Source: Synergistales bacterium 58_81 (lineage in GTDB: Bacteria > Synergistota > Synergistia > Synergistales > Thermovirgaceae). From it: a DNA stretch of 53,988 nt. This document shows, piece after piece, positions 1 through 8,921 of this stretch (within the stretch, counting starts at the first letter, position 1; each line of letters begins with the position of its first letter). The stretch covers positions 1 through 53,988 of the forward strand of contig LGGV01000002.1 of NCBI GenBank assembly GCA_001509095.1. Reading direction: 5' to 3'. The notes beneath the pieces are model-generated. The model searched no databases and had not been told where the DNA came from. It worked only from the letters and a program-made list of their open reading frames with translations. The translations under genes were made by a program, and so were the position numbers.

Positions 1-884
1 ACCGTCCTTTTCATAAGGGGTTCACCTGATCTCGGGTCCTCAAGCTCCGGAAACTCTAAAAGGACGTCTGTCATTTCATTTCCCCGTTCTCCGCAACCGA
101 CGTAAACAACTATCTCGGCATCAGCCCATTTCGCAAGCTGGTGCTGGATTACGGTCTTCCCGGATCCGAAAGGTCCAGGTACGCATGCAGCCCCGCCTCG
201 GGAAAGAGGGAAAAATGTATCGATAACCCGCTGCCCCGTCGTCAGTGGGACATTGGGGGCGAGCCTCTGCAGGACAGGTCTGGGACTCCTTACAGGCCAC
301 CTTCTCAACATAGCGACTTCCGTGTCTTTCTCCCCGTTACTTATGACTGCAACTGTTTCTTCAACGGTAAAAGAACCTCTGGAAATACTTTTTACCTTTC
401 CGCTAACACCATGTGGAACAAGGATCCTGTGTTTTACGAGGACTGTTTCATCCACGGTGCCGAGGAGGTCACCCTCCCCCACCTCAGTTCCCTCTTCAAC
501 AGCAGGTTCAAAATCCCATTTTTTCGACCGGCCTATCGCTGGCACATTGATCCCTCTGGAGATGAAAGGGCTTTCCGCAGCCTTCTCGATAAGATTCAAA
601 GGCCTCTGGACACCGTCATAGAACTGCTCTATCAGCCCGGGACCAAGTTCAACGCTTAACGGCGCCCCAGTGCTTTCAACCGGTTCACCCGGTTTCAGCC
701 CTGAAGTCTCCTCATAAACCTGGATAGAAGCTGTCGATCCCTTGAGTTCGATGATCTCTCCCACAAGCCCGAGATCCCCGACCCTTACTACGTCGTACAT
801 TCCCGCGCCGCTCATCCCGTCTGCTACGACAAGCGGGCCGGAAATTTTGGCAATGGAACCGATAATTTTCTCTTTAATGGCCAA
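1..884 (-). CDS. ntpA: V-type ATP synthase/ATPase catalytic subunit A (partial, 3' end beyond window)
   Basis: Catalytic nucleotide-binding subunit of the V1 head; it couples ATP hydrolysis or synthesis to ion flow through the membrane ring. Only the first 294 or so of an expected ~590 residues are present because the gene runs off the left edge. The Walker A motif GPFGSGKT is at about residues 237-244, followed by [10 protein letters not shown], both typical of subunit A; the N-terminal beta-barrel and bulge domain precede them. I chose a TTG start at 884 because GGAGGGG sits seven bases upstream and the protein then begins LAIKEKIIG, as in the family. It follows subunit F by about 40 bases. 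ntpB and ntpD would be expected next, outside the window. Confidence 0.95.
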   Translation of the reverse strand, partial: MAIKEKIIGSIAKISGPLVVADGMSGAGMYDVVRVGDLGLVGEIIELKGSTASIQVYEETSGLKPGEPVESTGAPLSVELGPGLIEQFYDGVQRPLNLIEKAAESPFISRGINVPAIGRSKKWDFEPAVEEGTEVGEGDLLGTVDETVLVKHRILVPHGVSGKVKSISRGSFTVEETVAVISNGEKDTEVAMLRRWPVRSPRPVLQRLAPNVPLTTGQRVIDTFFPLSRGGAACVPGPFGSGKTVIQHQLAKWADAEIVVYVGCGERGNEMTDVLLEFPELEDPRSGEPLMKRT

Positions 885-925
885 TAATATCCCCTCCGCG
901 TACACTCTTGTCTTAAGGTAGCTAT

Positions 926-1255
926 CTATTTGACGGCAAAAATATCCATTCCGACCGCTCTTTCAACGCTGTCCCTGATGGATTTTATTCCGATCCCGTT
1001 GGAACCCTTGATACCGGGTATAGGGATTATACTCATGGAGTAGCTTTCGTTCACCTCTTCCACAAGTTCCAGGTTATCCCTGTAAAGGTCATCCACAAGG
1101 AAAACCACCGCATACTTCTCCTTGGCAAGCCGTAAGAGAAGATCCCTGAGGTCGTTGTCCGGTGAAAAGGGTGTAACGCCGACCGCCTGAAAAGGGAGAA
1201 CGCTCTCAAAATCGCCGACTGCTGCCATTAGCAGTTCTCTGGATCCGTCAGACAT
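926..1255 (-). CDS. ntpG: V-type ATPase subunit F (central stalk)
   Basis: Small central-stalk subunit (E. hirae NtpG, eukaryotic F) that binds the rotor shaft. The 109-residue protein has the alternating strand-helix pattern of the family, with an N-terminal [10 protein letters not shown] strand-turn and a central [10 protein letters not shown] strand. An ATG at 1255 gives the usual family length and overlaps the stop of subunit C by eight bases, indicating translational coupling; a longer reading frame upstream would only duplicate the end of subunit C. The position between C and A matches the ntpFIKECGABD order. Sequence conservation in this family is low, so the call leans partly on context. 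Confidence 0.9.
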   Translation of the reverse strand: MSDGSRELLMAAVGDFESVLPFQAVGVTPFSPDNDLRDLLLRLAKEKYAVVFLVDDLYRDNLELVEEVNESYSMSIIPIPGIKGSNGIGIKSIRDSVERAVGMDIFAVK

Positions 1256-2258
1256 TTCGCAAAAGCCTCCTAAGCACTGAACGGTCGGCCCCATTACCTA
1301 TACCTACAAGAAGGATCCTCAGGTTCTTCGCTTCTATCTCTTTCAACCACAAAAAATGAAGGACGTTCTCAGGTGCGAAAGCGCTATATTTGAATTTAGC
1401 GAGGATCCCCGAGAGGAAATCATCTATCGATCTCTCGAGATCCATGATCAGGGAATCGAGGTCTGTGTGTTCCTGGACACTTGACAGTGTTTTGGAGACA
1501 TCGGCGAAGGAAAGGAACCTTTCCCAACCTTCGAAGGGTTCATTGAGCAGGGAAAGGACCTTTTCCACCGGGACTGATCCGCCATTATGGAAGAAAGATG
1601 CGGCCTGTGGCGCTTCAAAACCCATCCTCTTCAGCCTGGCCAGATTCCGGATGTTTTCCGCATCTATCCTGGATCTGACGAAAAGTCTTACCCCTTCAAA
1701 GGGCATCTCGCCCGCAATCTTGACCTGCAGGGAGAAAAGAGCCTCATCGAGGACCCGCTCTACCTGTAAAATATCGTGCGATTGATCCCAGATAGAGACA
1801 CAATCAGGAACCGTCCTGTGAAATCCGAAAGGCATAAGACGGTAATCCTCGCTCTCAATGGCCATTACCATCTCATCGACAGGCATGTTGCCAAGGCCAG
1901 TAAGAAGATCCATCCTTCTCTTGCCGCCCTCTTTCTGGTTGAAAATACCCTTCAGGAGAACCTTGATATTGTGAATATCGTAGGGAAGCCGGCAGATGAA
2001 GTAGAGTCCCGGATCCGGAACAAACCTCTCCGTTTCCGAATAGATATACAGCAACTCAGACTCAATGGCCTTATCGAATTTTTCTTCGCTCTGCTGCTCC
2101 AGGATCCATTTCCCGTATGGCGTTTCGGAGAGGACTCTTATAGCGGAAGACAGATCTTCACTGTCTAGCAGGCGCTGAAAAACTCCCGGCTCAAGGAGCC
2201 GGTTTTCCATAGCCCTTAATCTGGATACAGCATAACCGTAGTCAACAGAACAGGTCAT
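1248..2258 (-). CDS. ntpC: V-type ATPase subunit C (rotor-to-ring adaptor, d-type)
   Basis: Adaptor that links the central stalk to the membrane c-ring. The 336-residue, mostly helical protein has the family length and threefold helical repeat look, with YGYAVSRLRAMENRLL at the N-terminus and LPYDIHNIKVLLKG near residue 110, a conserved signature of the archaeal/bacterial C subunit. ATG at 2258 is preceded by GGGGGT seven bases upstream. It lies 15 bases after subunit E and overlaps subunit F by eight bases, within the V-ATPase operon. Confidence 0.92.
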   Translation of the reverse strand: MTCSVDYGYAVSRLRAMENRLLEPGVFQRLLDSEDLSSAIRVLSETPYGKWILEQQSEEKFDKAIESELLYIYSETERFVPDPGLYFICRLPYDIHNIKVLLKGIFNQKEGGKRRMDLLTGLGNMPVDEMVMAIESEDYRLMPFGFHRTVPDCVSIWDQSHDILQVERVLDEALFSLQVKIAGEMPFEGVRLFVRSRIDAENIRNLARLKRMGFEAPQAASFFHNGGSVPVEKVLSLLNEPFEGWERFLSFADVSKTLSSVQEHTDLDSLIMDLERSIDDFLSGILAKFKYSAFAPENVLHFLWLKEIEAKNLRILLVGIGNGADRSVLRRLLRNV

Positions 2259-2273
2259 TGGGAAACCCCCAGT

Positions 2274-2855
2274 TCATTCAGAAAAAAGACGGCTGACAAC
2301 CTCTGCCTCCATGTCTTCCCTTACCCAGCGAAGAAGGACTTCAAGGGTGCAGTTGACGCTAATATCATTCCTTCGGAGAGCAAAGCCGCCTGAACCCGGG
2401 ACCATCTCATCGGATAAAGAGAGCCTTTTTTTGTATTTTTCGTTGAACTCTTCGATCCATTTTTTGGTAACCCTTTTTTCGTTCTTCGCAAGCAAGACCT
2501 CTTCATCACCGTTGGCGGCACCTTCCGCCATGAGTCCTTCCATGAAGGCAAGGTATCCTGAATCAGAGGTCTGGGAGAGAACATCGAGGGCCTTGTTAAA
2601 GGTCATTTCGATCAGTTCTCTCCTGGCACCAAGATCCAGTTTACGGACTTCAAGGTCAGCCACTATCTTTTTTCTCCTGCGTACTTCCGTCTCCTCAGAC
2701 CTTATCTTTTCCTCCAGCCGTTTCTGGATCTTCTCGCTTTCAAGCCTGGCAGCGGCAAGGATCTCGTCGGCCTGTTCCTTGAACTTGCCTATTATCTCCT
2801 CTGCCTCAGCCTTGGCGTCGGCTTCAATTTTTGCCTTTATGTCAGCTAAGGACAT
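2274..2855 (-). CDS. ntpE: V-type ATPase subunit E (peripheral stalk)
   Basis: Peripheral-stalk subunit that pairs with the G/H-type coiled-coil protein to hold the head against rotation. The 193-residue protein is a charged Ala/Glu/Lys coiled coil over residues 1-100 (IKAKIEADAKAEAEEI) followed by a compact alpha/beta domain with a GSGGFAL turn, as expected for the family. Of two candidate starts I chose the ATG at 2855 because GGGGTGAG lies about five bases upstream; a GTG nine bases earlier is inside that ribosome-binding site. Located between K and C. Confidence 0.92.
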   Translation of the reverse strand: MSLADIKAKIEADAKAEAEEIIGKFKEQADEILAAARLESEKIQKRLEEKIRSEETEVRRRKKIVADLEVRKLDLGARRELIEMTFNKALDVLSQTSDSGYLAFMEGLMAEGAANGDEEVLLAKNEKRVTKKWIEEFNEKYKKRLSLSDEMVPGSGGFALRRNDISVNCTLEVLLRWVREDMEAEVVSRLFSE

Positions 2856-2884
2856 CGATCTCACCCCGTCTTCTAGGATGCCGA

Positions 2885-3379
<495 letters not shown>

Positions 3380-3433
3380 TCAAACATGATGGAAAATTGA
3401 TCGCTTTTTTCAATACATTCCCGGATCTTCTGC

Positions 3434-5455
3434 TCAATGTCCGGTAATTCTCGTGTATTTCGTATCCAGCTTCAGAGGTTCGAAAACCCTGCCTCCTCCA
3501 CTGTAGAATTTGCTGAAGAACTCCACGTACTGGAGACGGAGTGAGTGAATGAAGGCGCCGAGCGCATTGACCACAACGCTGAAAAGGTGGCCCCCGAAAA
3601 AGATCAGGATCGCCAGTGCCCAGCCCACATAGGGTATCCCTGATACCAGCCCTGTAAGGGTGTTGACTATCATGGCTATCGCTGATGTGGCCAGCCCGAG
3701 AGCCAGAAGGCGGCTGTAGCTCAGTACATCCCCCAGATAGGAGGTAATGTTGTAGAGGCTCAAGACCCCCGAGACGGCCTTTCTGACGATACCGGGCTTG
3801 TCCCTGCCCTGTGTCGCCACCAGTGTCAGAGCACCAGCAGCTGCAAGGATCTTCCCTATGAGGATAAGGGTGCTGCCTCCGACCCCGAAGGATGAGGCGC
3901 CCCATAGAAGAATGCCGACGATCAGTGCCAGCCATCCGCCCTGGTCAGCAAAGGCGCCCATCATGTCACCCTTGCGGAAGGCATCCCACATGGCGATCAC
4001 AATGCCGAAGAGTATCTGAATGACGCCAAGAGCAAGGGAGATTGCCAGGAAGGTAATGGGGTCGTTCATGGGCCTGATAAGGACAAGGCTGTCCTGCAGC
4101 GGCCTTATGGGGCCAAAGATCCCAAAAACATCGACCATGTCCCCTAGCCAGCTTCCTGTCAGTGCCCCAACAAGAACTGTCGAGACGCTGCCCAGGATCA
4201 GCAGGATGAAAAAGTTCCTCGTATCGCCCGAAAGTCGGTATCGCACCAGGGCAAATAGGAAGAAGGCTCCCATGACAAGACCGTACCCACCGTCTCCCAG
4301 GCACATGCCGAAGAACAGGAAGAAGAATGGGGCCATCAGCACCGTCGGGTCGATACCGTTGTATGAGGGCATCCCGTAAAGCTTTGTAAGAGGAGAAAAA
4401 GGAACGGCCCATTTTGGGTTGTCCAGGATTATCGGGGGGGCGTCCTCGGGTGCAGGATCCTCGGAATGGATGTCGATCAGGGGCATAAAGGGTTCCAGGG
4501 TTTTCTCCAGGTCATCCAACTTCTCTGCTGGTATCCAGAACCTGAGGGCAAACACCTTCTCCGTGAATACTCCCGACAGGCCGGCATCCCTCCTGGCCGA
4601 AAGCACAGAAAGAAAGTCGTTGATCTTCCTTACCACTGGAACAACGTCCAGTGCCAAACGGGAGGCCTCCTCTTCGGCTGAGGAGATATCCATGGCAAGG
4701 TCCTCCCTGAGAGACACGAGTCTCGCGATCTCCTGGCCGGGCTTGCCTTCAAGTCCCTGCGGGCAGTCCACCTTGGAGAAACCTGCCCCGGAAGCTGTTT
4801 CCAGTACCTCCCGTTCTATCGAACGGGGAAAGACAAGTACGGCCATGACCTCGGCATCCTTATCTCCGTGTGCGGCCACGAAAACCTCTCCCTGTTCTTT
4901 TACCAGGCTGGAAAAGCTGTCGATCAGCTCTTCCTTTCGTGCCGTCGGGACAGTGCCCAGAACTCCCGTCACCTTCTCGGTACCCCTTGATACGATCCAA
5001 AGGGGGAGGTCCAGATCTTTCAGAGGTTCCAGGAGCTTAATGTGATTCGCGACCATTGTCGTCTCCGATCTCTTCTCGGAGATACGGCGTTCCAGGCCTC
5101 GCGCTTTCGTTGCAAGATCGGAGAGATCGGTACTGGATCTGAGTGAGGCGAGCTCGGACAGTGTTACAGGGGGTTTGGGACCAAGGAGCCTTTCGAGCAT
5201 CCCGCCCTCTTCTTCATAGAGGGGCTCGAGGAATCTAAGGAGGGATCGGCAGTCACCGATACTGGACTCGAGGTTCGAGGACCTTTCGGATCTCGCCCGG
5301 TCAGGGGGAGGGGCTGCGTGCTCCTCTCCGGGAAAGCCCTGTCCATCGGAGGAGATCATTTCGCAGCACTCAAGGCTCTGAAGCGCCGCAAGGACCTTCT
5401 CCAGTATGTCCTGGTGGGAGAGGATCCTGACCTTCTTAACTCTTTTTACTGCCAT
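3434..5455 (-). CDS. ntpI: V-type ATPase membrane stator subunit I (a-subunit)
   Basis: Stator subunit that forms the two ion half-channels against the K ring. The 673-residue protein has a soluble, coiled-coil-rich N-terminal half (about 1-340), then PFSPLTKLYGMPSYNGIDPT and seven to eight membrane helices (about 365-640). The conserved arginines are present: R582 in the YLGDVLSYSRLLALGLAT helix and R640 in HSLRLQYVEFF. ATG at 5455 overlaps the end of the preceding coiled-coil subunit by 20 bases. There is a 72-base gap before ntpK, the largest within this operon. Confidence 0.95.
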   Translation of the reverse strand: MAVKRVKKVRILSHQDILEKVLAALQSLECCEMISSDGQGFPGEEHAAPPPDRARSERSSNLESSIGDCRSLLRFLEPLYEEEGGMLERLLGPKPPVTLSELASLRSSTDLSDLATKARGLERRISEKRSETTMVANHIKLLEPLKDLDLPLWIVSRGTEKVTGVLGTVPTARKEELIDSFSSLVKEQGEVFVAAHGDKDAEVMAVLVFPRSIEREVLETASGAGFSKVDCPQGLEGKPGQEIARLVSLREDLAMDISSAEEEASRLALDVVPVVRKINDFLSVLSARRDAGLSGVFTEKVFALRFWIPAEKLDDLEKTLEPFMPLIDIHSEDPAPEDAPPIILDNPKWAVPFSPLTKLYGMPSYNGIDPTVLMAPFFFLFFGMCLGDGGYGLVMGAFFLFALVRYRLSGDTRNFFILLILGSVSTVLVGALTGSWLGDMVDVFGIFGPIRPLQDSLVLIRPMNDPITFLAISLALGVIQILFGIVIAMWDAFRKGDMMGAFADQGGWLALIVGILLWGASSFGVGGSTLILIGKILAAAGALTLVATQGRDKPGIVRKAVSGVLSLYNITSYLGDVLSYSRLLALGLATSAIAMIVNTLTGLVSGIPYVGWALAILIFFGGHLFSVVVNALGAFIHSLRLQYVEFFSKFYSGGGRVFEPLKLDTKYTRITGH

Positions 5456-5768
5456 ATCGTGCCATCACCTCTTCAGCAACCCAGGTAGCGACCTCGTCAA
5501 CTTTGGTTTTATGGCTCTTCACCAGCTCTTCAGCATCATTTCTTCCCTTTTCAATTGTCTTTTCCAAAACCTTATCGGCTTGTTCCTCCATTTTGAGGAT
5601 CTTTTCCCTGAGGGTCCGATGGTAATTCTGCCTTGACCTCTTGGCCAGATCTTCCGCTTCCGCCTTGGCCTGGGCTAATAACCTTGCTCCTTCCGCCCTG
5701 GCGTCCTGGAGTATCTGTCTTGCCCTTGCCTCTGCTTCGGTAATTTCTTCCGCGATATTCTTAGGCAC
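5436..5768 (-). CDS. ntpF: V-type ATPase peripheral-stalk coiled-coil subunit (G/H type)
   Basis: First gene of the V-ATPase operon. The 110-residue protein is almost entirely a charged coiled coil (AEARARQILQDARAEG and onward), the form of the G/H peripheral-stalk partner of subunit E (NtpF in E. hirae). Primary sequence alone would not identify it, since many coiled coils look alike; the call relies on size and on its position directly before ntpI in the ntpFIKECGA order. A sigma70-like promoter lies about 60 bases upstream. Confidence 0.85.
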   Translation of the reverse strand: MPKNIAEEITEAEARARQILQDARAEGARLLAQAKAEAEDLAKRSRQNYHRTLREKILKMEEQADKVLEKTIEKGRNDAEELVKSHKTKVDEVATWVAEEVMARYGSKKS

Positions 5769-5829
5769 ATATATTACCCCCCAGCATGCATAATACTGTA
5801 TAAAGATACTTTTTTAACAAACCTACAAG

Positions 5830-5859
5830 ATTCTAATTGCCCCACCCTTGTCGTGTCAA
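5830..5859 (-). promoter_or_regulatory. Promoter of the V-ATPase operon
   Basis: On the minus strand TTGACA (5854-5859) and TAGAAT (5830-5835) are separated by 18 bases, a near-consensus sigma70 promoter. Transcription would begin near 5823, about 55 bases before the ntpF start. A weaker TTGTTA/TATTAT pair with a 19-base spacer lies closer to the gene (5790-5820). Confidence 0.65.
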
Positions 5860-5920
5860 CTCGACTCGATATGCCCCTACGCTCCTGGGGGATCTTACAG
5901 ATATTAATGATCATAGAGAA

Positions 5921-5939
5921 CAAGACCCCTCTGGTCTCG
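5921..5939 (-). terminator. Weak hairpin downstream of tRNA-Gly
   Basis: A seven-base-pair stem (5921-5927 with 5933-5939, one G-U pair) with a five-base loop, followed on the minus strand by TTCTCT. It lies between tRNA-Gly and the V-ATPase promoter and could end tRNA transcription. The T-tract is poor. Confidence 0.3.
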
Positions 5940-6001
5940 TTAACTGGGAGTGGGTCCGAAGAACATGAAGGGTTACCTGCTCAAGGATAGCACAAAAAAA
6001 A

Positions 6002-6077
6002 TGGAGCGGACAACGGGATTCGAACCCGCGACCCTCGGCTTGGGAAGCCGATGCTCTACCAGCTGAGCTATGTCCGC
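6002..6077 (-). tRNA. tRNA-Gly (anticodon CCC)
   Basis: A 76-base cloverleaf with acceptor GCGGACA/TGTCCGC, anticodon stem TCGGC/GCCGA, loop TTCCCAA and T-arm GGTTCGAATCC. The anticodon is CCC, reading GGG. The 3' CCA is encoded and is followed immediately by eight T residues on the transcribed strand. Confidence 0.97.
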
Positions 6078-6089
6078 CCTCGATGGCTC

Positions 6090-6095
6090 ATTATA
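6090..6095 (-). promoter_or_regulatory. -10 element for tRNA-Gly overlapping the rlmD stop codon
   Basis: A perfect TATAAT sits on the minus strand 12 bases before the tRNA-Gly 5' end, and its bases overlap the TAA stop of rlmD. No good -35 match is visible at 16-18 bases upstream, where the rlmD 3' coding sequence lies. Read-through from rlmD is the alternative. Confidence 0.45.
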
Positions 6096-7422
6096 ATTGG
6101 AACATGTCGAAGGCCCTGACCTCCCTTAGCCGGTACCCATTTGCGCAGAGGAAGGAGGCATCCCTTGCAAGGGTCGCGGGGTTGCATGATATGTATATGA
6201 TCAGGGGGGGCAGAATCTTCGTCAATCCAGAGAGAACTTCCATTGAGCACCCCTTTCGTGGAGGATCCAGCACGACGGCGTCGAAGCTTTTTCCCGAGAG
6301 AGCCTTCACCGCCCTTTCCGCTGTCATACCTACGGGGTCTACAAGCCCTCGCAATCCGTTCTCTTCCATGTTCCTTCGAAGGAAGTCCGTCGATTCCGGC
6401 CATTCCTCAACGGCAACGACCCTTTGTCTGCCCCTGGCGATATAAAGGGTGAGCGCACCCATTCCTGAGTAAAGTTCAAGGACCTTGCTGGAACCTGCCA
6501 TGTCAAGATGCTGCGATGCTGCTCTGAAAAGTTCCGCCGCCTGCCTTGTATTAACCTGGAAAAAAGAAGTCGGACCGTAACTTAGGGAGAAAGGACCGAT
6601 ACTCTCCGATATCAGGCCAGTCCCCGTGATGGGGATGGACCTGCCTCCAAAGATGGTGTTTCCTGGCGAAGTGTTGTAGTTTACCACGATGCCTTCGCTC
6701 TCTCCGGCCATATCGGCAAGGGAATGAAGGAAAGGCATTATCCTGTCGGGAGGCCGGTCTGCCGGGGGTGTGTTCAGAACAGCTACTATCATGGCCTTGC
6801 CGCTACCCGAGCGGGTCCTCACCACAATATGCCTCAGGAGTCCGGATCCCTTTCGCGGGTCGTAGACCTCAACACCTGTCTCTTTCAATAGCTCCGTCAA
6901 CGGGGATATTAGTTCTCCAAGGGAGGGCTCAAGGACGGGGCACTGATCCACCCTTACCAGATTGTGAGTACCCTCGCGGTAAAAACCAATGGCAGCGCCG
7001 TTGTCCATTGCAGCGACGGGAAAGGAAGCCTTGTTCCTGTATGTCCAGATGGCAGGTGAAGCTTCGCACCTTTCGAGGCTTACGTTGCTGATCCCTCCCA
7101 CCCTCTTCAGGGCCTGATCAAGGATGGAGCTCTTGAGTTCCAGTTGCAGCTCGTAGGATGCGTGCTGGACGGCACAGCCTCCGCACATCCCGAACCAGGG
7201 ACAGGCCGGGGTGATCCTCGCTTCGTGGGCCTCTTCGATGCTCTCGACCTGCAGGACCCCATAGGACTTCTTAAGAACAGCGACCCTCCCCCTGACCACC
7301 TCTCCAGGAAGTGCCCCAGGGACAAAAAGGACGAATCTTTCACCTCCGAACCGTGCTATGCCCTGGCCACGACTGTTCACGGTCTCAATATCTACTTCCA
7401 GGACCTGCCCGTACTTCAACAT
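6091..7422 (-). CDS. rlmD: 23S rRNA (uracil-5-)-methyltransferase, RlmD/RumA family
   Basis: SAM-dependent enzyme that makes 5-methyluridine in 23S rRNA (U1939 type). The 443-residue protein starts with a TRAM domain (about 4-60), then has the [4Fe-4S] cysteines C74, C80, C83 and C161, spaced almost as in E. coli RumA, the SAM motif LELYSGMGAL (about 316-325), DPPRKG (387-392) and the nucleophile C413 in ISCNPATLARD. I chose ATG 7422 because GGGGTGG lies upstream and it gives a family-typical N-terminus; an in-frame ATG at 7452 has no ribosome-binding site. RlmC or RlmCD specificity cannot be excluded. Confidence 0.92.
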   Translation of the reverse strand: MLKYGQVLEVDIETVNSRGQGIARFGGERFVLFVPGALPGEVVRGRVAVLKKSYGVLQVESIEEAHEARITPACPWFGMCGGCAVQHASYELQLELKSSILDQALKRVGGISNVSLERCEASPAIWTYRNKASFPVAAMDNGAAIGFYREGTHNLVRVDQCPVLEPSLGELISPLTELLKETGVEVYDPRKGSGLLRHIVVRTRSGSGKAMIVAVLNTPPADRPPDRIMPFLHSLADMAGESEGIVVNYNTSPGNTIFGGRSIPITGTGLISESIGPFSLSYGPTSFFQVNTRQAAELFRAASQHLDMAGSSKVLELYSGMGALTLYIARGRQRVVAVEEWPESTDFLRRNMEENGLRGLVDPVGMTAERAVKALSGKSFDAVVLDPPRKGCSMEVLSGLTKILPPLIIYISCNPATLARDASFLCANGYRLREVRAFDMFQL

Positions 7423-7489
7423 TTCATCCACCCCAACATTATTCTGCTTCATGGATATTCTATAACAGCAAGGACCCTTGACAACGAAA

Positions 7490-7513
7490 GGGGCGGGGGT
7501 CGCCCCCCGCCCC
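7490..7513 (-). terminator. Strong GC hairpin after korC
   Basis: A perfect ten-base-pair stem (7490-7499 with 7504-7513) around a four-base loop, followed on the minus strand by TTTCGTT. It lies about 30 bases after the korC stop and separates the kor operon from rlmD. The T-tract is short. Confidence 0.65.
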
Positions 7514-7545
7514 TTGAAAAGTTCCCTGGAAAAGCTTTCCAAAAA

Positions 7546-8100
7546 CTACCTGATGGCCTTCATTAGGTTGTAACCAGCATTGAAGGCCTTTTCGTTCATC
7601 TCCTCGGTCCCCTTGGGAACCCTGGCCAGAATGGCCTTCTTGATGGAATCGGCTTTCATCAGGCCTTCCTTTTCCAGTACCCTGGCAGTGACCCCAAGGG
7701 CCACCATGTTGGTGACGAGTTCCCTCCCGATCTTCTCCCTTGCGGTCTTGACGATGGGAAGCATGAAAACTTCGGCTTCGCTATCGGCGACTGAAGAGAC
7801 GTAGGTATCGTCGACTACGACTACTCCGCCCTTTGCCGTCTGCCCAATGAACTCATCGCAGGATGTCTGGTTGAGGATTATCTGAAGATCCGGTGATGTG
7901 GCTTTGGGGTAATCGATACTGCCCCTTGAGATGACCACTTCCGATTTGGATTTTCCACCTCTTGCCTCGGGACCATAGGCCTGTGTCTGGACCGAGTTCA
8001 GCCCCTCGTAGATAGCCGCGGCCTCTCCGACCACGACAGCGGCCAGAATGACACCCTGCCCGCCGGAACCTGCGAAACGTATCTCGTAGCGATCCCTCAT
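7546..8100 (-). CDS. korC: 2-oxoacid:ferredoxin oxidoreductase subunit gamma
   Basis: Gamma subunit of a 2-oxoacid:ferredoxin oxidoreductase, which oxidatively decarboxylates a 2-oxoacid to the acyl-CoA and reduces ferredoxin. The 184-residue protein has the family N-terminus FAGSGGQGVILAA and the AYGPEARGG motif (about 42-50). Its ATG overlaps the korB stop in TAATG, so the two are translationally coupled. It is the last gene of korDABC and is followed by a strong hairpin. The four-subunit layout favours 2-oxoglutarate or branched-chain 2-oxoacids, but the substrate cannot be read from sequence. Confidence 0.92.
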   Translation of the reverse strand: MRDRYEIRFAGSGGQGVILAAVVVGEAAAIYEGLNSVQTQAYGPEARGGKSKSEVVISRGSIDYPKATSPDLQIILNQTSCDEFIGQTAKGGVVVVDDTYVSSVADSEAEVFMLPIVKTAREKIGRELVTNMVALGVTARVLEKEGLMKADSIKKAILARVPKGTEEMNEKAFNAGYNLMKAIR

Positions 8101-8921
8101 TATTTTCCACCTCCAACCCTCTCGACCAGGCTGCGGTAGAGTTCTGTGTACTCCGGGGCTTCCCTCTTCACGAATTCGCCGGTCACGATCTTGCCTTCAA
8201 GGTCGACCGGGGACATGCTCTGGGCCTTGGCGAGGGGTACGGAGTTGTTCTTGAAGTAGTTAAGGTTGTCCACCGGGGTCCTCCGGTTGTTTTTCCTGCC
8301 GAACTGGGTGTGGCAGCTGGAAATGATCTCGACTACGGAAAAACCCTTGTTGGCTATTCCGTTCTTGATGTACTGCTCGCAAAGGACGGGCTGGGCGATA
8401 GTGGCCCTTGCGACGTAGGTCGCCCCTGCACCCTGGGCAAGCTTGCAGACGTCGAAAGGGGGGTCAATAGCACCGTAGGGAGCCGTGGTGGCCCTGGCAC
8501 CAAGGGGCGTCGTGGGTGAGGCCTGTCCTCCGGTCATACCGTAGATGTTGTTGTTCATCACAACGGCGGTAATGCCGATGTTCCTCCTGCAGGCATGAAT
8601 GAAGTGATTGCCTCCAATAGCAGTACAGTCTCCGTCTCCCATTACATCGACGATGGTCAGCTCAGGGTTGGCCAGTTTGATCCCCGTTGCGAACGCCAGG
8701 GACCTCCCATGGGTGGTATGGATCGTGCAGGAGTCAATATACCCGGGCATTCGGCTTGAACAGCCTATACCTGAGGCTATCACCGTCTCTTCCCTCTTCT
8801 TGCCGGAATCGACCAGGGCCCGAAGGATCGCGTGCATGATGATGCCATGCCCGCAACCAGGGCACCACATGTGAGGGAAAAACCTCTTTCTCAACCAATC
8901 TAGTACTTCAGGGCGGGGCAT
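8100..8921 (-). CDS. korB: 2-oxoacid:ferredoxin oxidoreductase subunit beta (thiamine-diphosphate binding)
   Basis: Carries the thiamine diphosphate site. The 273-residue protein has MWCPGCGHGI (about 18-27, cluster cysteines), the TPP motif GDGDCTAIGGNH (about 95-106) closing at MNNNIYGMTGG, and a further conserved cysteine in FDVCKLAQG. Its ATG overlaps the korA stop by one base. Together with korA, korC and korD it forms a heterotetrameric enzyme feeding ferredoxin during amino-acid fermentation. Confidence 0.94.
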   Translation of the reverse strand: MPRPEVLDWLRKRFFPHMWCPGCGHGIIMHAILRALVDSGKKREETVIASGIGCSSRMPGYIDSCTIHTTHGRSLAFATGIKLANPELTIVDVMGDGDCTAIGGNHFIHACRRNIGITAVVMNNNIYGMTGGQASPTTPLGARATTAPYGAIDPPFDVCKLAQGAGATYVARATIAQPVLCEQYIKNGIANKGFSVVEIISSCHTQFGRKNNRRTPVDNLNYFKNNSVPLAKAQSMSPVDLEGKIVTGEFVKREAPEYTELYRSLVERVGGGK

